Notes: generated by a model not told the origin, from the letters alone. DNA of 64,000 nucleotides from Comamonadaceae bacterium (GCA_947454955.1 CANGLW010000002.1:62001-126000); one strand, 5' to 3'. Counted from the stretch's first letter, positions 26,151 to 35,022 are shown. Program-made: numbers and translations.

Positions 26151-27131
26151 TTAATTCACGCCGCCAGGAATCGAGGCGGCAATTTGTCGAAGCTTGGCGG
26201 TTTCGCTCACAATTTCTTGCACCACTTGCTCAGGTGTGCTGCCCACCAGGGTCATGCCCATGCCATTGAGCTTGCGTTGCACATCCGGGTCAGCCAGCGC
26301 GGTTTTGACCGACGCATTCAAGCGAGCCTGTATCTCTGGCGGCAAGCCTTTGGGGCCAAAAATGCCGACCCAATACGTCAAGTCATAACCTGTCAAACCG
26401 CCTTCGCTGAGGGTGGGGGTGTCGGGATAGCGTGGGTCGCGCACCGAGCTGGTGGTGCCCAAGAGCCGAACTTTGCCGGCATCCACTTGCGGTTTGGCCG
26501 CACCATCAAAAATCACTTGGCACACACCTGCCAACACGTCTTGCATGCCCGGGCCTGAACCTTTGTAGGGCACATGCACCATGTCGGTCTTGCCCATGGC
26601 GTTGAACAACTCGCCTGCGAAATGTAAGCCACTGCCCATGCCGGATGAGGCGTAATTGATCTTGCCTTTGTTTTTAGGGTCGCGGGCGTAGGCTAAAAAT
26701 TCGGGCAAGTTTTTGGCGGGCACCGCGGGGTTGGTCACCATCAGCAAGCCGTATTTGCCCACCAATGAAATCGGGGTGAAGTCGTTCACCGGGTCATAAG
26801 ACAAAGATTTTTCCACCACCGCCATGTAGGTCATGGTGCCGTTGGTGGTGATGAGCAACTGGTAACCGTCGGGGGTCACTTTGGTGATGGCCTCGCTGCC
26901 GATGCGCCCGCCGCCGCCCGCGCGATTTTCAATCACGATGTTTTGTCCCAAGTTGCGCGACATGGCCTCGGCAATGATGCGGCTGGCTTGGTCTGAAAAG
27001 CCACCAGCCGCGTAAGGCACGATGGCCTTGATGGGACGTTGCGGGTAAGTTTGCGCCTGTACAGACATCGTGGCACTCAAGGCCAGGCCCAAACCCAGGC
27101 AGGTCAGAAGTTTGCGCTTGATCAATCTCAT
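26151..27131 (-). CDS. Bug/TctC-family periplasmic solute-binding protein
   Basis: The 326-residue protein has a signal peptide (KRKLLTCLGLGLALSATMSVQAQ) and Bug motifs (PIKAIVPYAAGGFSDQASRIIAEAMSRNLGQNIVIENRAGGGG, YASSGMGSGLHFAGELFNAMG, HVPYKGSGPGMQDVLAG). It leads the minus-strand operon Bug-deacetylase-amidase-cupin and diverges from iclR. The shared gap contains an ATTCC-N7-GGAAT operator, so control by the IclR protein is likely. Confidence 0.93.
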   Translation of the reverse strand: MRLIKRKLLTCLGLGLALSATMSVQAQTYPQRPIKAIVPYAAGGFSDQASRIIAEAMSRNLGQNIVIENRAGGGGRIGSEAITKVTPDGYQLLITTNGTMTYMAVVEKSLSYDPVNDFTPISLVGKYGLLMVTNPAVPAKNLPEFLAYARDPKNKGKINYASSGMGSGLHFAGELFNAMGKTDMVHVPYKGSGPGMQDVLAGVCQVIFDGAAKPQVDAGKVRLLGTTSSVRDPRYPDTPTLSEGGLTGYDLTYWVGIFGPKGLPPEIQARLNASVKTALADPDVQRKLNGMGMTLVGSTPEQVVQEIVSETAKLRQIAASIPGGVN

Positions 27132-27276
27132 GTTTCTTGGCCCCTCATCGTCTCACGCGTTTGATTCGGACTGAAGCATCACACCTGACGCCAAAAATCA
27201 GTATGCGTGCTGTGTTTTGAGTTGGCAATCGGGGCAAGCCCCTTTTCCTGAACGTGGATTCAAGCTGAATGCCAAT

Positions 27277-27293
27277 ATTCCGAATTGTGGAAT
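27277..27293. promoter_or_regulatory. Predicted IclR operator 1
   Basis: ATTCC-GAATTGT-GGAAT, a 17-bp dyad with a 7-bp spacer, lies between the divergent Bug (start 27131) and iclR (start 27358). The same arms and spacer recur at 28214-28230 on the other side of iclR. Arms of this type are found at operators of IclR-family regulators in Burkholderiales. Confidence 0.75.
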
Positions 27294-27357
27294 TGTTTGT
27301 AAGATTCGGGCTTCGATCTTTTGGTTTTTTGTCACGCACCCACCACCTCAGACCACC

Positions 27358-28200
27358 ATGCCCACGTCTTTGAAAAGCGAAGGTGCCCAAAGCATTGCAC
27401 GCGCCGCTTTGCTTTTGCGCACCCTCTCGACCTTCGGTGCACAGGGCGCAGCCCTGATGCAAATCAGCACGCTCACCCAACTGCCCAAAGCCACTGTGCA
27501 CCGCATTTTGTCGGCCATGTTGGATGAGCATTTGGTCGAGCGACCTTGGGGCACACGCCATTACCGCTTAGGCCCCCTGGTGTATGCCTTTGGTATTTCG
27601 GTCAACAACATCTTCGATATCAAGTCCATCGCACAGCCTTCGTTCGAGCGCTTGGCACAAACCACCGGGGAGACGGTTTATTTGGGCATACGCTGCGGCT
27701 ATGACGCGGTGTGCCTGGACAAGCGGCAGGGGCACTTGCCACAAAACGCGGAGCTGCTGCAAATCAACGACCGTTGGCCCATGGGCATCGGCTCTTTCAG
27801 CCTGGCCATCCTGGCGCATTTGCCCGAGGAAGAGATTGCCGACATTGTGGCCTTCAACCACCTTCGCAGTGGGGAAGACAAAGCCTTCAGCAAAATGGCC
27901 AGCGGCATTCAAAAGACGCGTAAAAACGGTTATGCCCTGACCCGCACCCGTTCGGCCCGGGGCATCTCCGGCATTGCCGTGCCCATCTTTGACAGGCGAC
28001 GTTACCCCATCGCCTCTTTGTGTGCGGTGTCTACCCTGGACCGCATGAAAGGCAGTTACCTCACCGGGCTGGCCAGTGCCCTGAGCCAAGAGGCCGAGAT
28101 CATGTCTGCTCAATACGAGTTGGCACGCCTGAACCCCACCCAGGCAGAGACCTGGCGTGCTGCCATCAAAGACAACCCGCCTGGCAAAGTTGTGTTTTGA
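27358..28200 (+). CDS. IclR-family transcriptional regulator
   Basis: The 280-residue protein has an N-terminal winged helix (QSIARAALLLRTLSTFG, MQISTLTQLPKATVHRILSAMLDEHLVER) and a C-terminal IclR effector domain (LAQTTGETVYLGIRCGYDAVCLDKRQGH, TRTRSARGISGIAVPIFDRR). ATG 27358 is chosen; the frame extends to 27217 but that part is non-conserved promoter DNA containing an operator. Two identical-architecture operators flank the gene, predicting autoregulation and control of both neighbouring Bug-headed operons. The effector is probably a pathway carboxylate. Confidence 0.95.
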   Translation: MPTSLKSEGAQSIARAALLLRTLSTFGAQGAALMQISTLTQLPKATVHRILSAMLDEHLVERPWGTRHYRLGPLVYAFGISVNNIFDIKSIAQPSFERLAQTTGETVYLGIRCGYDAVCLDKRQGHLPQNAELLQINDRWPMGIGSFSLAILAHLPEEEIADIVAFNHLRSGEDKAFSKMASGIQKTRKNGYALTRTRSARGISGIAVPIFDRRRYPIASLCAVSTLDRMKGSYLTGLASALSQEAEIMSAQYELARLNPTQAETWRAAIKDNPPGKVVF

Positions 28201-28213
28201 GCTTCATTTATAA

Positions 28214-28230
28214 ATTCCACATAACGGAAT
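28214..28230. promoter_or_regulatory. Predicted IclR operator 2
   Basis: ATTCC-ACATAAC-GGAAT, with the same 5-bp arms and 7-bp spacer as operator 1, sits 14 bp after the iclR stop and 66 bp before the Bug gene at 28296. It probably controls the Bug-LLM-flavin reductase operon. Confidence 0.75.
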
Positions 28231-28295
28231 ATTTGATTTGGTCAATGACCCGCTGAACCCTAGAATGGTCCATCAAATAACGATGGAGGCCGTCG

Positions 28296-29261
28296 ATGAA
28301 TAAGTTGGTTCGTTGGTTCATGTGGGCTTGTTGCTCATGGGGTATGAGCATCGGCTTGGCTCAAGCGCAGGGCTACCCCACCAAGCCCATCAAAATCGTG
28401 GTGCCCTTCGGCCCAGGTGGCTCGGGTGACATCACGGCACGAGCCTTCGGTCAGTACCTCGAGGCACAACTCAAACAAGCGGTGGTGGTTGAGAACAAAG
28501 CCGGTGCCAACGGCATCCTGGGCACCGAGGCGGTTAAAAACTCGCCTGCTGATGGCTACACCCTTTTGCTCACCACCAACACCACGCTGGCGGCCAACTT
28601 AAGCCTGTACAAAAAAGTGCCCTACGAGCCGCTCAAAGACTTTGAGCATTTGGGGCAGTTTGGCACGGCCGCGTCGGTGGCCCTGGTCAGCAAAGAGTCT
28701 GGTATCAAGTCAGCCGCTGAACTCACGGCTTATGCCAAGGCCAACCCGGGTAAGGTGTTCTTCGGCCATTACAACTCTGCCTCGCAAATGACGGCCGAGC
28801 TCTTCAAGGTCAAGACCGGTGCCCCCATGACCGGCATTCCCTACAAAAGCATAGGCTCAGCTTTGCAAGACTTTTACGGCGGTCAACTGCAGGTGATGTT
28901 CATTGAGTACCTGCCGGCCATGTCCCACATCGACAACCCCAAGGTCACGGTGCTGGGCGTCACGGGCGCTGGCCGTTTCAAAACTTGGCCCAATGTGCCG
29001 GCGATTGGCGAAACCTACCCGGGCTATGAATTGGGCTTTTTCTTAGGGCTGGCAGCACCTGCGGGCATTCCTGCCGATGTGGCACGCAAGCTCGAAGGCG
29101 CCATCGCCTCAGCTTTGAAAGACGAGGGCTTCCTTGCCCGTTTGGCGCAGCTGGGCCTGGAGCCTTCCAAGGTGTCCAAGGCTGACTACCCCCGTTTCAT
29201 TCAAAGCGAAATCACTCGTTGGGCACAGGTCATCAAAGACGCTGGCGTCAAACCCGAGTGA
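28296..29261 (+). CDS. Bug/TctC-family periplasmic solute-binding protein
   Basis: The 321-residue protein has a signal peptide (LVRWFMWACCSWGMSIGLAQAQ) and Bug motifs (PIKIVVPFGPGGSGDITARAFGQYLEAQLKQAVVVENKAGANG, FFGHYNSASQMTAELFKVKTG, GIPYKSIGSALQDFYGGQ). GGAGG precedes ATG 28296. It heads an operon with an LLM monooxygenase and a flavin reductase, downstream of IclR operator 2. It is the third Bug gene within 9 kb, none with adjacent TctAB. Confidence 0.93.
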   Translation: MNKLVRWFMWACCSWGMSIGLAQAQGYPTKPIKIVVPFGPGGSGDITARAFGQYLEAQLKQAVVVENKAGANGILGTEAVKNSPADGYTLLLTTNTTLAANLSLYKKVPYEPLKDFEHLGQFGTAASVALVSKESGIKSAAELTAYAKANPGKVFFGHYNSASQMTAELFKVKTGAPMTGIPYKSIGSALQDFYGGQLQVMFIEYLPAMSHIDNPKVTVLGVTGAGRFKTWPNVPAIGETYPGYELGFFLGLAAPAGIPADVARKLEGAIASALKDEGFLARLAQLGLEPSKVSKADYPRFIQSEITRWAQVIKDAGVKPE

Positions 29262-29295
29262 ACTTTCATTTTTCAAACGCACACAGGACCTCACC

Positions 29296-30438
29296 ATGCG
29301 CTTAGGCTACTTCACCATGCCCCTGCACCCGATCGATCGGGACACCACCGAAACTTTGCATGAGGATCGGCAAACCATCATCCTGGCCGACAAGCTGGGT
29401 TTTTACGATGCGTTTGTGGGCGAGCATTTGACCGACAAAGCCGAGAACGTGACCAACAGCCTGTTGTTCCTGGCCACCTTGATTCCAGAAACCAAAACCA
29501 TCAAGCTGGGCAGCGGCACGTCGAATTTGTCGCACTCGCACCCCACGCTGCTGGCTTCTCAGGCGGCCATGTTTGACCATCTGGCCAAGGGCCGTTTCAT
29601 CTTTGGTATCAGCCCGGGTGCGCTTGCGTCTGACGCTGAGGCGCTAGGCATTCTTGACCAGGACCGCAACAAGATGTTTGCCGAAGCCATCGATGTCATC
29701 TTGGCGATTTGGGAGCGTGAGCCCCCGTACAACATCGATTTTCCGGACAACCGTTTCAAGGTCACCACCCAGGTCACCTTGCTGCCAGAAATTGGCCGTG
29801 GCGAGTTGATGAAACCTTTCCAGAAGCCCTTGCCTGAAATTGTGGGCACGGTGGTGGCGCCTTATTCCAAAGGGGTGATTGCCATGGGCAAGCGCAACTT
29901 CCACCCCATGTCTGCCAACTTTTTGATGGACCATTGGCTCAACAGCCATTGGGACAACTATTGCGAAGGTAAGGCCTCGGTAGGGCAGGTGGCCAACCCC
30001 GGTGACTGGCGCGTGGCTCGCACGATTTTTGTCAGCGATGACAGCGCCACCGCACATCGCTACGGCCGAGCAGACGCCAACAGCCCCTACCGCTATTACT
30101 ACCGTCAAATGCTGACCAAGATGATGATGTCCAAGCGGCACGTCATCTTCAAAAAGCACATGGACGAAGATGACAGCCATGTCACTTTGGACCGCTTGCT
30201 CGATGAGCTGGTCATCACCGGCACGGTCAACGAAGTGACCGATAAGATTTTGGCCATGCGCGAAAAGGTCGGTCCGTTTGGTGAGATCGTCTATGCCGGT
30301 ATGGACCTGGTCGACCCGGCCCTCGGCCGTCGCTCGATGGAGCTCATGGCCAACGAGGTGATGCCGCGTGTGAACCAGGCCCTGGGCCTGGGCTCGGAGA
30401 TCAATGTGGACGCGCCCATGGAAGCTGCCGTGGCATGA
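29296..30438 (+). CDS. LLM-class flavin-dependent monooxygenase
   Basis: The 380-residue luciferase-like enzyme opens MRLGYFTMPLHP and shows DKLGFYDAFVGEHLTDKAENVTNSLLFLATLIPET and LAKGRFIFGISPG, typical of bacterial LLM monooxygenases acting with FMNH2. ATG 29296 has AGGA upstream; the longer open frame from 29134 overlaps the Bug gene and is not conserved. Its stop overlaps the start of a flavin reductase (ATGA), forming a two-component monooxygenase. The substrate is unknown. Confidence 0.92.
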   Translation: MRLGYFTMPLHPIDRDTTETLHEDRQTIILADKLGFYDAFVGEHLTDKAENVTNSLLFLATLIPETKTIKLGSGTSNLSHSHPTLLASQAAMFDHLAKGRFIFGISPGALASDAEALGILDQDRNKMFAEAIDVILAIWEREPPYNIDFPDNRFKVTTQVTLLPEIGRGELMKPFQKPLPEIVGTVVAPYSKGVIAMGKRNFHPMSANFLMDHWLNSHWDNYCEGKASVGQVANPGDWRVARTIFVSDDSATAHRYGRADANSPYRYYYRQMLTKMMMSKRHVIFKKHMDEDDSHVTLDRLLDELVITGTVNEVTDKILAMREKVGPFGEIVYAGMDLVDPALGRRSMELMANEVMPRVNQALGLGSEINVDAPMEAAVA

Positions 30439-30938
30439 CGCCAGCTGCATTTCGACAGTTGATGCGCATGCACCCGGCAGCGGTGAACATCATCGCCACC
30501 GGCCATGCGCCACAGCGAACCGGCATGACGGTTTCTGCCTTCATGTCTTTGGGGGTGGAGCCACCTACCGTGGTGTGTGCCATCAACCGTCAGGCCTTCA
30601 CTTATGCGCACATGCGTGAGAACCAGGTCTTCAGTGTGAACACCTTGGCGGTTGAACACGTGGAGTTGGCCAAGCTGTTTTCGGGGCAAGCCCAGGTGTT
30701 TGGTGATGATCGTTTTGAAGATGGTCAGTGGGACATGTTTGAATCAGGTTCACCCTGCCTGCGTGATGCCGTCATGAGCCTGGAATGCCGTTTGGTTCGA
30801 CAGGTTCAAGAAAGTACGCATTGCCTCATGATCGGTGAGGTCATCTCTGGCCGAAGCAAAGACTTGGCAGCCCCCTTGCTTTACCGCGATGGGCTATGGA
30901 TGACCACCACCTATGAGGGTTTTCCTGAAATAGCGTGA
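30435..30938 (+). CDS. Flavin reductase, partner of the LLM monooxygenase
   Basis: The 167-residue protein has the flavin-reductase-like (HpaC/DIM6) split-barrel fold: FRQLMRMHPAAVNIIATG, GMTVSAFMSLGVEPPTVVCAINRQAFTYAHMRENQVFSVNTL. It should reduce FMN with NAD(P)H and pass it to the monooxygenase encoded immediately upstream with a 4-bp overlap. It ends the IclR-linked operon; an MBL-fold gene follows after 64 bp. Confidence 0.9.
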   Translation: MTPAAFRQLMRMHPAAVNIIATGHAPQRTGMTVSAFMSLGVEPPTVVCAINRQAFTYAHMRENQVFSVNTLAVEHVELAKLFSGQAQVFGDDRFEDGQWDMFESGSPCLRDAVMSLECRLVRQVQESTHCLMIGEVISGRSKDLAAPLLYRDGLWMTTTYEGFPEIA

Positions 30939-31002
30939 ATGCTAAAAACAGTCACACTTGAACGCATGCATGTTTGACTTGAATAAGGAAGGGAATCGAC
31001 CC

Positions 31003-32106
31003 ATGAACACTTTTGACCGTCGCCACTTTTTGATGGCTGGTGCCAGCGCTTCAGCCCTTGCTGCTGTGGGCGCTTTACAAGCATCTTCGGCGTCAGCCTC
31101 TGTGTTGCAAGCACCTACCGTGGACAAGCTCAGCATCCGCGTGGTGGTGGACAGCAGTTACGACCTGTTCTTCCGACCCAACAAGGTCGGTGGCGTCGCC
31201 ATCACACCACCCCCGCGTGCCGCTGATTTCCGTCGTGGTTTGCACAACGAATGGGGCCTGTCCTTGTGGATGGAGTCGATGAGTGCGAACGAAGCCCGCA
31301 CCATCATGCTCGACTATGGCTACAGCCAAAACGTGTTGTTCAACAACATGGAGTTGCTGGGCATCGACCCGCGCAAACTCGACGCCATGATCGTGAGTCA
31401 TGGCCACTACGACCACTTTGGTGGCTTGATGGGTTTCTTAGACAAGTACCGCAGTGTTTTGCCTTCAGGCGTGAAGCTCTATGCCGGTGGCGAAGACAAC
31501 TTCTGCCGCCGCTACAACGGCGCGCCCGGTCAATTCAGCGACTTCGGTGCCCTGGACCGCCGTGAACTTGCCGCCCGCAACATCACCCCGGTCTTGGCGG
31601 ACAAGCCTGCGGTGGTGGTTAACCATGCCTTCACCACCGGGCCGATCAAGCGGCGCAGCATCGAGCGCGTGTTGCCCAACACCCATGTGGAGTTCGGCGT
31701 GAAAAACGGCGTGGGTTGCGATGTGGGTCAGTACCTCTCAGCCGACATGGCGGGCAAAACAGTGCCCGATGAACACCTGCATGAGCACGCCACGTGCTAC
31801 AACATCAAAGGCAAGGGCCTGGTGGTGATCAGCTCTTGCGGTCACGCCGGCATTGTGAACTCGGTGCGCCAGGCGCAGGAGGTGTCGGGTGTGGAGAAGG
31901 TGCACGCGATTGTGGGCGGTTTCCACCTTGGCCCAGCGCCCAAGGACTACCTGACGCAGGTGGTGGCTGAGATCAAAAAGCTCAACCCCGATGTGCTCAT
32001 TCCCATGCACTGCAGCGGCTTGAACTTTGTGCAAGAAGCACGCGCGCAAATGCCTGAGAACGTGCTGGTGACCACCACGGGCAGCATGATCACCTTCGGT
32101 GCTTGA
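31003..32106 (+). CDS. Exported metallo-beta-lactamase-fold hydrolase
   Basis: The 367-residue protein starts with a Tat-like signal (FDRRHFLMAGASASALAAVGA) and contains the MBL metal motif VSHGHYDHFGG (H-x-H-x-D-H), later AHEHATCYN and ISSCGHAGIVNSV and a final MHCSG. The layout matches the MBL subgroup typified by archaeal MJ0301 (dihydropteroate-synthase-related), whose substrates are uncertain. ATG 31003 is chosen for AAGGAAGGGA upstream. It precedes the SCO and sox genes and may belong to the sulfur island. Confidence 0.85.
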   Translation: MNTFDRRHFLMAGASASALAAVGALQASSASASVLQAPTVDKLSIRVVVDSSYDLFFRPNKVGGVAITPPPRAADFRRGLHNEWGLSLWMESMSANEARTIMLDYGYSQNVLFNNMELLGIDPRKLDAMIVSHGHYDHFGGLMGFLDKYRSVLPSGVKLYAGGEDNFCRRYNGAPGQFSDFGALDRRELAARNITPVLADKPAVVVNHAFTTGPIKRRSIERVLPNTHVEFGVKNGVGCDVGQYLSADMAGKTVPDEHLHEHATCYNIKGKGLVVISSCGHAGIVNSVRQAQEVSGVEKVHAIVGGFHLGPAPKDYLTQVVAEIKKLNPDVLIPMHCSGLNFVQEARAQMPENVLVTTTGSMITFGA

Positions 32107-32124
32107 TCGGTGACGGTGAGTTGG

Positions 32125-32742
32125 ATGGGTCAACGCCTGCTGCGGCAGGCGTTGTTTTTGGTGATGTTGTCTGCGCAAGCGGCCTTGGCGCAAGCGCAGC
32201 CTAAGCGCAGCGCCGCCGAATTGATGGACGCGATCATGTGGAACCGCGAGCCCATCGGGGGGTCGTTTCGCTTGACCGACCACCAGGGCCGCACCCGGCG
32301 TGACACCGATTTTCGCGGCAAGCTCATGCTGGTGTACTTTGGCTACACCACCTGTCCTGACATCTGCCCGACGGACCTGCAACAGATCGGACAAGCCTTG
32401 GATACGTTGGGTGATGCTGCAAAAAGCATAGCGCCTATCTTCATTACCTTGGATCCGCAACGCGATACGCGCAAGCTGTTGTCGCAGTATGTGCCCGCCT
32501 TTCATGCGCAGCTCATTGGCTTGACCGGCAGCGAGGCTGACATTCAAAAGGTCACCCGCGCTTACCGGGTGTATTCAGAAAAGGTGCCGGTGAGTGGCTG
32601 GTTGCGCTACACCGTGGATCACTCGTCCTTCATCTACCTCATGGGCACGGATGGTCGCTACCTGGGCTTTTTGCCCCCAGGCACCACAGCCGATCGCATG
32701 GTCGATGTGCTCAAGCAGCACTTGAACCCGCAGCAGCGCTAG
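32125..32742 (+). CDS. SCO1/SenC-family copper chaperone/thiol protein
   Basis: The 205-residue protein has a signal peptide (QRLLRQALFLVMLSAQAALAQA) and a thioredoxin fold with the copper motif TTCPDICPTDL (C-x3-C) and the distant histidine VDHSSFIYLMG. SCO proteins deliver copper to cytochrome oxidase or handle periplasmic thiols. Next to sox genes it may help mature oxidases or protect thiol groups. ATG 32125 is taken; GTG 32110 is also possible. Confidence 0.9.
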   Translation: MGQRLLRQALFLVMLSAQAALAQAQPKRSAAELMDAIMWNREPIGGSFRLTDHQGRTRRDTDFRGKLMLVYFGYTTCPDICPTDLQQIGQALDTLGDAAKSIAPIFITLDPQRDTRKLLSQYVPAFHAQLIGLTGSEADIQKVTRAYRVYSEKVPVSGWLRYTVDHSSFIYLMGTDGRYLGFLPPGTTADRMVDVLKQHLNPQQR

Positions 32743-32787
32743 CGTCGTGTTGGCGGGTTGCCTGGTGCGACACAAAACCTTGGCAAG

Positions 32788-32820
32788 TATTCAAATACAC
32801 TGATATAAAGATATATCTTT
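32788..32820. promoter_or_regulatory. Predicted SoxR/BigR-type operator 1, with adjoining palindrome
   Basis: The 20-bp site TATTC-N2-A-N-A-N-A-N-TGATATA at 32788-32807 matches the site at 35395-35414 in 15 of 20 positions. A perfect 14-bp palindrome, AAAGATATATCTTT (32807-32820), overlaps its end. It sits 14-46 bp before the dienelactone-hydrolase-like gene that begins the operon containing the ArsR-type repressor, so autoregulation is likely. Confidence 0.65.
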
Positions 32821-32833
32821 AGCCCAACACACC

Positions 32834-33733
32834 ATGCTGCACACCAACCAAGAAACCGATTTTCACGCGCTCAACGCCACCACCGCCAGCACGCCCACCG
32901 GAGCAACGCGCCGCGGGGCTTTGCAAATGCTGGGCCTGGGCTACGCGGCCAGCACCTTGCCCACCTTGGCGCAAACCGCCATCAAAACGTCATCGGAGGG
33001 TTTGACCTCGGGGGAGGTGACGATCGAGGTCAATGGTTTCAAAGTGCCCGCTTACCGGGCCTTTCCCACCGGCAAGACCAAGCTGCCGGTGATTCTGGTG
33101 ATTCAAGAAATTTTTGGTGTGCACGAGTACATCGCCGATGTGGTGCGCCGTTTTGCCAAAGCCGGCTACATGGCGATTGCGCCTGAGTTGTTTGCCAGGC
33201 AGGGTGATCCGGGCGAGTACGCCGAGATGGCGAAATTGCTCTCCGAGATCGTGTCCAAGGTGCCCGATGCGCAAGTCATGAGCGACCTCGATGGCGTGGT
33301 GGCTTGGGCTGGTGCGCAGGGCGCTGACACCCAAAAGGTCGGTATCACTGGTTTTTGCTGGGGTGGTCGCATCACTTGGCTGTACACAGCACACAACCCG
33401 AATGTGAAAGCCGGTGTGGCCTGGTATGGCCGCTTGGTGGGCGAGTCCACCACCCTCACGCCCAAGCATCCGGTGAATGTGGCGGCTGGTTTGAACGGCC
33501 CGGTGCTGGGCTTGTATGGTGCGGCCGATACCGGTATTCCTTTGGCAAGCGTTGAGCAAATGAAGCAGGCTCTGGCCGTGGGCAGCAAGTCGGCCAAAGC
33601 CTCCGAGTTTGTGGTGTACCCCGATGCGCCGCATGCCTTCCATGCCGACTACCGGCCCAGCTACCGTCAAGCGCCCGCGCAAGACGGTTGGCAACGTGCA
33701 CTGGCCTGGTTCAAAACCCACGGTGTGGTTTAA
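32834..33733 (+). CDS. Dienelactone hydrolase family protein with Tat-like leader
   Basis: The 299-residue alpha/beta hydrolase has the DLH cysteine nucleophile in GITGFCWGGRITW, a family EIFGVHEYIADVVRRFAKAGYMAIAPELF block and the catalytic histidine in PHAFHADYRPSYR. The N-terminus (ATRRGALQMLGLGYAAS) looks like a Tat signal, so it may be exported. DLH proteins hydrolyse dienelactones or other esters; the link to sulfur oxidation is unclear, although such genes occur beside sox repressors in betaproteobacteria. It is 9 bp upstream of the ArsR gene. Confidence 0.88.
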   Translation: MLHTNQETDFHALNATTASTPTGATRRGALQMLGLGYAASTLPTLAQTAIKTSSEGLTSGEVTIEVNGFKVPAYRAFPTGKTKLPVILVIQEIFGVHEYIADVVRRFAKAGYMAIAPELFARQGDPGEYAEMAKLLSEIVSKVPDAQVMSDLDGVVAWAGAQGADTQKVGITGFCWGGRITWLYTAHNPNVKAGVAWYGRLVGESTTLTPKHPVNVAAGLNGPVLGLYGAADTGIPLASVEQMKQALAVGSKSAKASEFVVYPDAPHAFHADYRPSYRQAPAQDGWQRALAWFKTHGVV

Positions 33734-33742
33734 GGAGGCGTC

Positions 33743-34075
33743 ATGGCCAAAAAAAGCACCCTGGATGCGCAGCCCATGGAGTCTGACGAGGTGTTCGAGA
33801 TGGCTGCCGAAGTGTTTCGCGTCATGTCGGCCCCCATGCGTTTGAAGATCATCAGCAGCTTGTGCCATGGCGAAAAAAATGTGAGCGAGTTGCTCGCTGA
33901 GATTGACACCACCCAACCCAACATGTCGCAGCACCTCAACACGCTGTACCAATCCGGTGTGTTGGGCAAGCGCCGTGAAGGCGTGCAGATTTACTACCGC
34001 ATCATCAACGAGCGTGTGGTGACTTTGTGCCGCGCGGTCTGTACCCAAATTGCGATTGAGGCTGAACCGGGTTGA
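33743..34075 (+). CDS. ArsR/SmtB-family repressor (SoxR/BigR/SqrR-like)
   Basis: The 110-residue winged-helix protein (VFRVMSAPMRLKIISSLCHGEKNVSELLAEI, TTQPNMSQHLNTLYQSGVLGKRREGVQIYYRI) lacks the ELCVCDL metal box of ArsR. It has C41 in the third helix and C96/C100 in the last helix. Members such as SqrR (C41 and C107) form a tetrasulfide bridge between equivalent cysteines on exposure to persulfide, which releases sox promoters. Context with soxH and soxCDYZAX supports a sulfur-responsive repressor. Two matching operators lie upstream of its own operon and of soxC. Confidence 0.9.
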   Translation: MAKKSTLDAQPMESDEVFEMAAEVFRVMSAPMRLKIISSLCHGEKNVSELLAEIDTTQPNMSQHLNTLYQSGVLGKRREGVQIYYRIINERVVTLCRAVCTQIAIEAEPG

Positions 34076-34080
34076 GCGCC

Positions 34081-35022
34081 ATGCATAAGAGGCTTTGGGC
34101 CACAAGCTTGTGGCTGGCTGTGTGCAGTTCAGTGTGGTGCTTGCTGCCTGCACAAGCCGAGCAGGTCACCATGAAGGCCCAGCAAGTGGCGCCCCACACC
34201 TGGTACGTTCAAGGTGAATCAGCGCTGGGAAGCGCAGCCAACCGCAACTTCATCTCTAATGCGGGCTTTGTGATCACCCCGGCGGGCGTGGTGGTGGTTG
34301 ATGCCCTGGGTTCACCGGCGCTGGCGCAAGAACTCATCAAGCTCATTGCGCAGCGCACCTCGCAGCCAATCACCCATGTGCTGCTGACGCACTACCATGC
34401 CGATCACATTTATGGTTTGCAGGCCTTCAAGGGCGCACAAATTTGGGCGCACGAAGCAGGGCGCACCTACATCAATTCGGAGAACGCTCAGAGCCGCTTG
34501 GCCAGTTCGCGTGAAACCATGTTTCCGTGGATTGATGAAACCACCCGTCTGGTGCCTGCCACCCGCTGGCTCAGTGCGCGCACCGAGCTGGTGGTGGGTG
34601 GTGTGAAGTTTGTGTTGCAGCCCATGGGGCCAGCCCACACCCCCGAAGATCTGGTGGTGCATGTGCCCTCTGAAGGGGTCCTGTTCAGTGGCGATTTGAT
34701 TTTTCGAGGTCGTGTGCCTTTTGTCGGCAATGCCAACAGCAAGCAGTGGCTGGTCGCTCTTGACACCATGCTGGGTTTGGATGCCCGCACCATGGTGCCA
34801 GGCCATGGCCCAGCCTCCTTGCAAGCGCGTCAGGACATGTTGTTGACACGCGAGTACCTGGCCTATGTGCGACTGGCCATGGGCCAAGCTGCCAAAGACA
34901 TGGTGCCTTTTGAAGAAGCCTACGCCCGCACCGATTGGCGCGCGTTTGAGCATCTGCCTTTGTTCAAGTCAGCCAACCGCATCAACGCCTACAACACTTA
35001 CTTGGAGATGGAGCGTGAGTAA
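34081..35022 (+). CDS. SoxH-like periplasmic MBL-fold hydrolase
   Basis: The 313-residue protein has a signal peptide (RLWATSLWLAVCSSVWCLLPAQAE) and the MBL motif LLTHYHADHIYG with later metal ligands in GPAHTPEDLVVHV, LFSGDLIF and VPGHGPAS. SoxH of Paracoccus is a member of this group; its reaction is not settled, and a role on thiol or sulfur compounds is likely. ATG 34081 is taken, 5 bp after the repressor stop. The following cytochrome starts inside its last codons. Confidence 0.87.
   Translation: MHKRLWATSLWLAVCSSVWCLLPAQAEQVTMKAQQVAPHTWYVQGESALGSAANRNFISNAGFVITPAGVVVVDALGSPALAQELIKLIAQRTSQPITHVLLTHYHADHIYGLQAFKGAQIWAHEAGRTYINSENAQSRLASSRETMFPWIDETTRLVPATRWLSARTELVVGGVKFVLQPMGPAHTPEDLVVHVPSEGVLFSGDLIFRGRVPFVGNANSKQWLVALDTMLGLDARTMVPGHGPASLQARQDMLLTREYLAYVRLAMGQAAKDMVPFEEAYARTDWRAFEHLPLFKSANRINAYNTYLEMERE

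Noticed and set aside
28233..28245. TTGAT-like/TCAA dyad near the Bug gene as a third FNR-type box
   Set aside because: The half-sites TTGA and TCAA are 5 nt apart instead of 6, so it does not match the spacing of the kaiC and oxc boxes.
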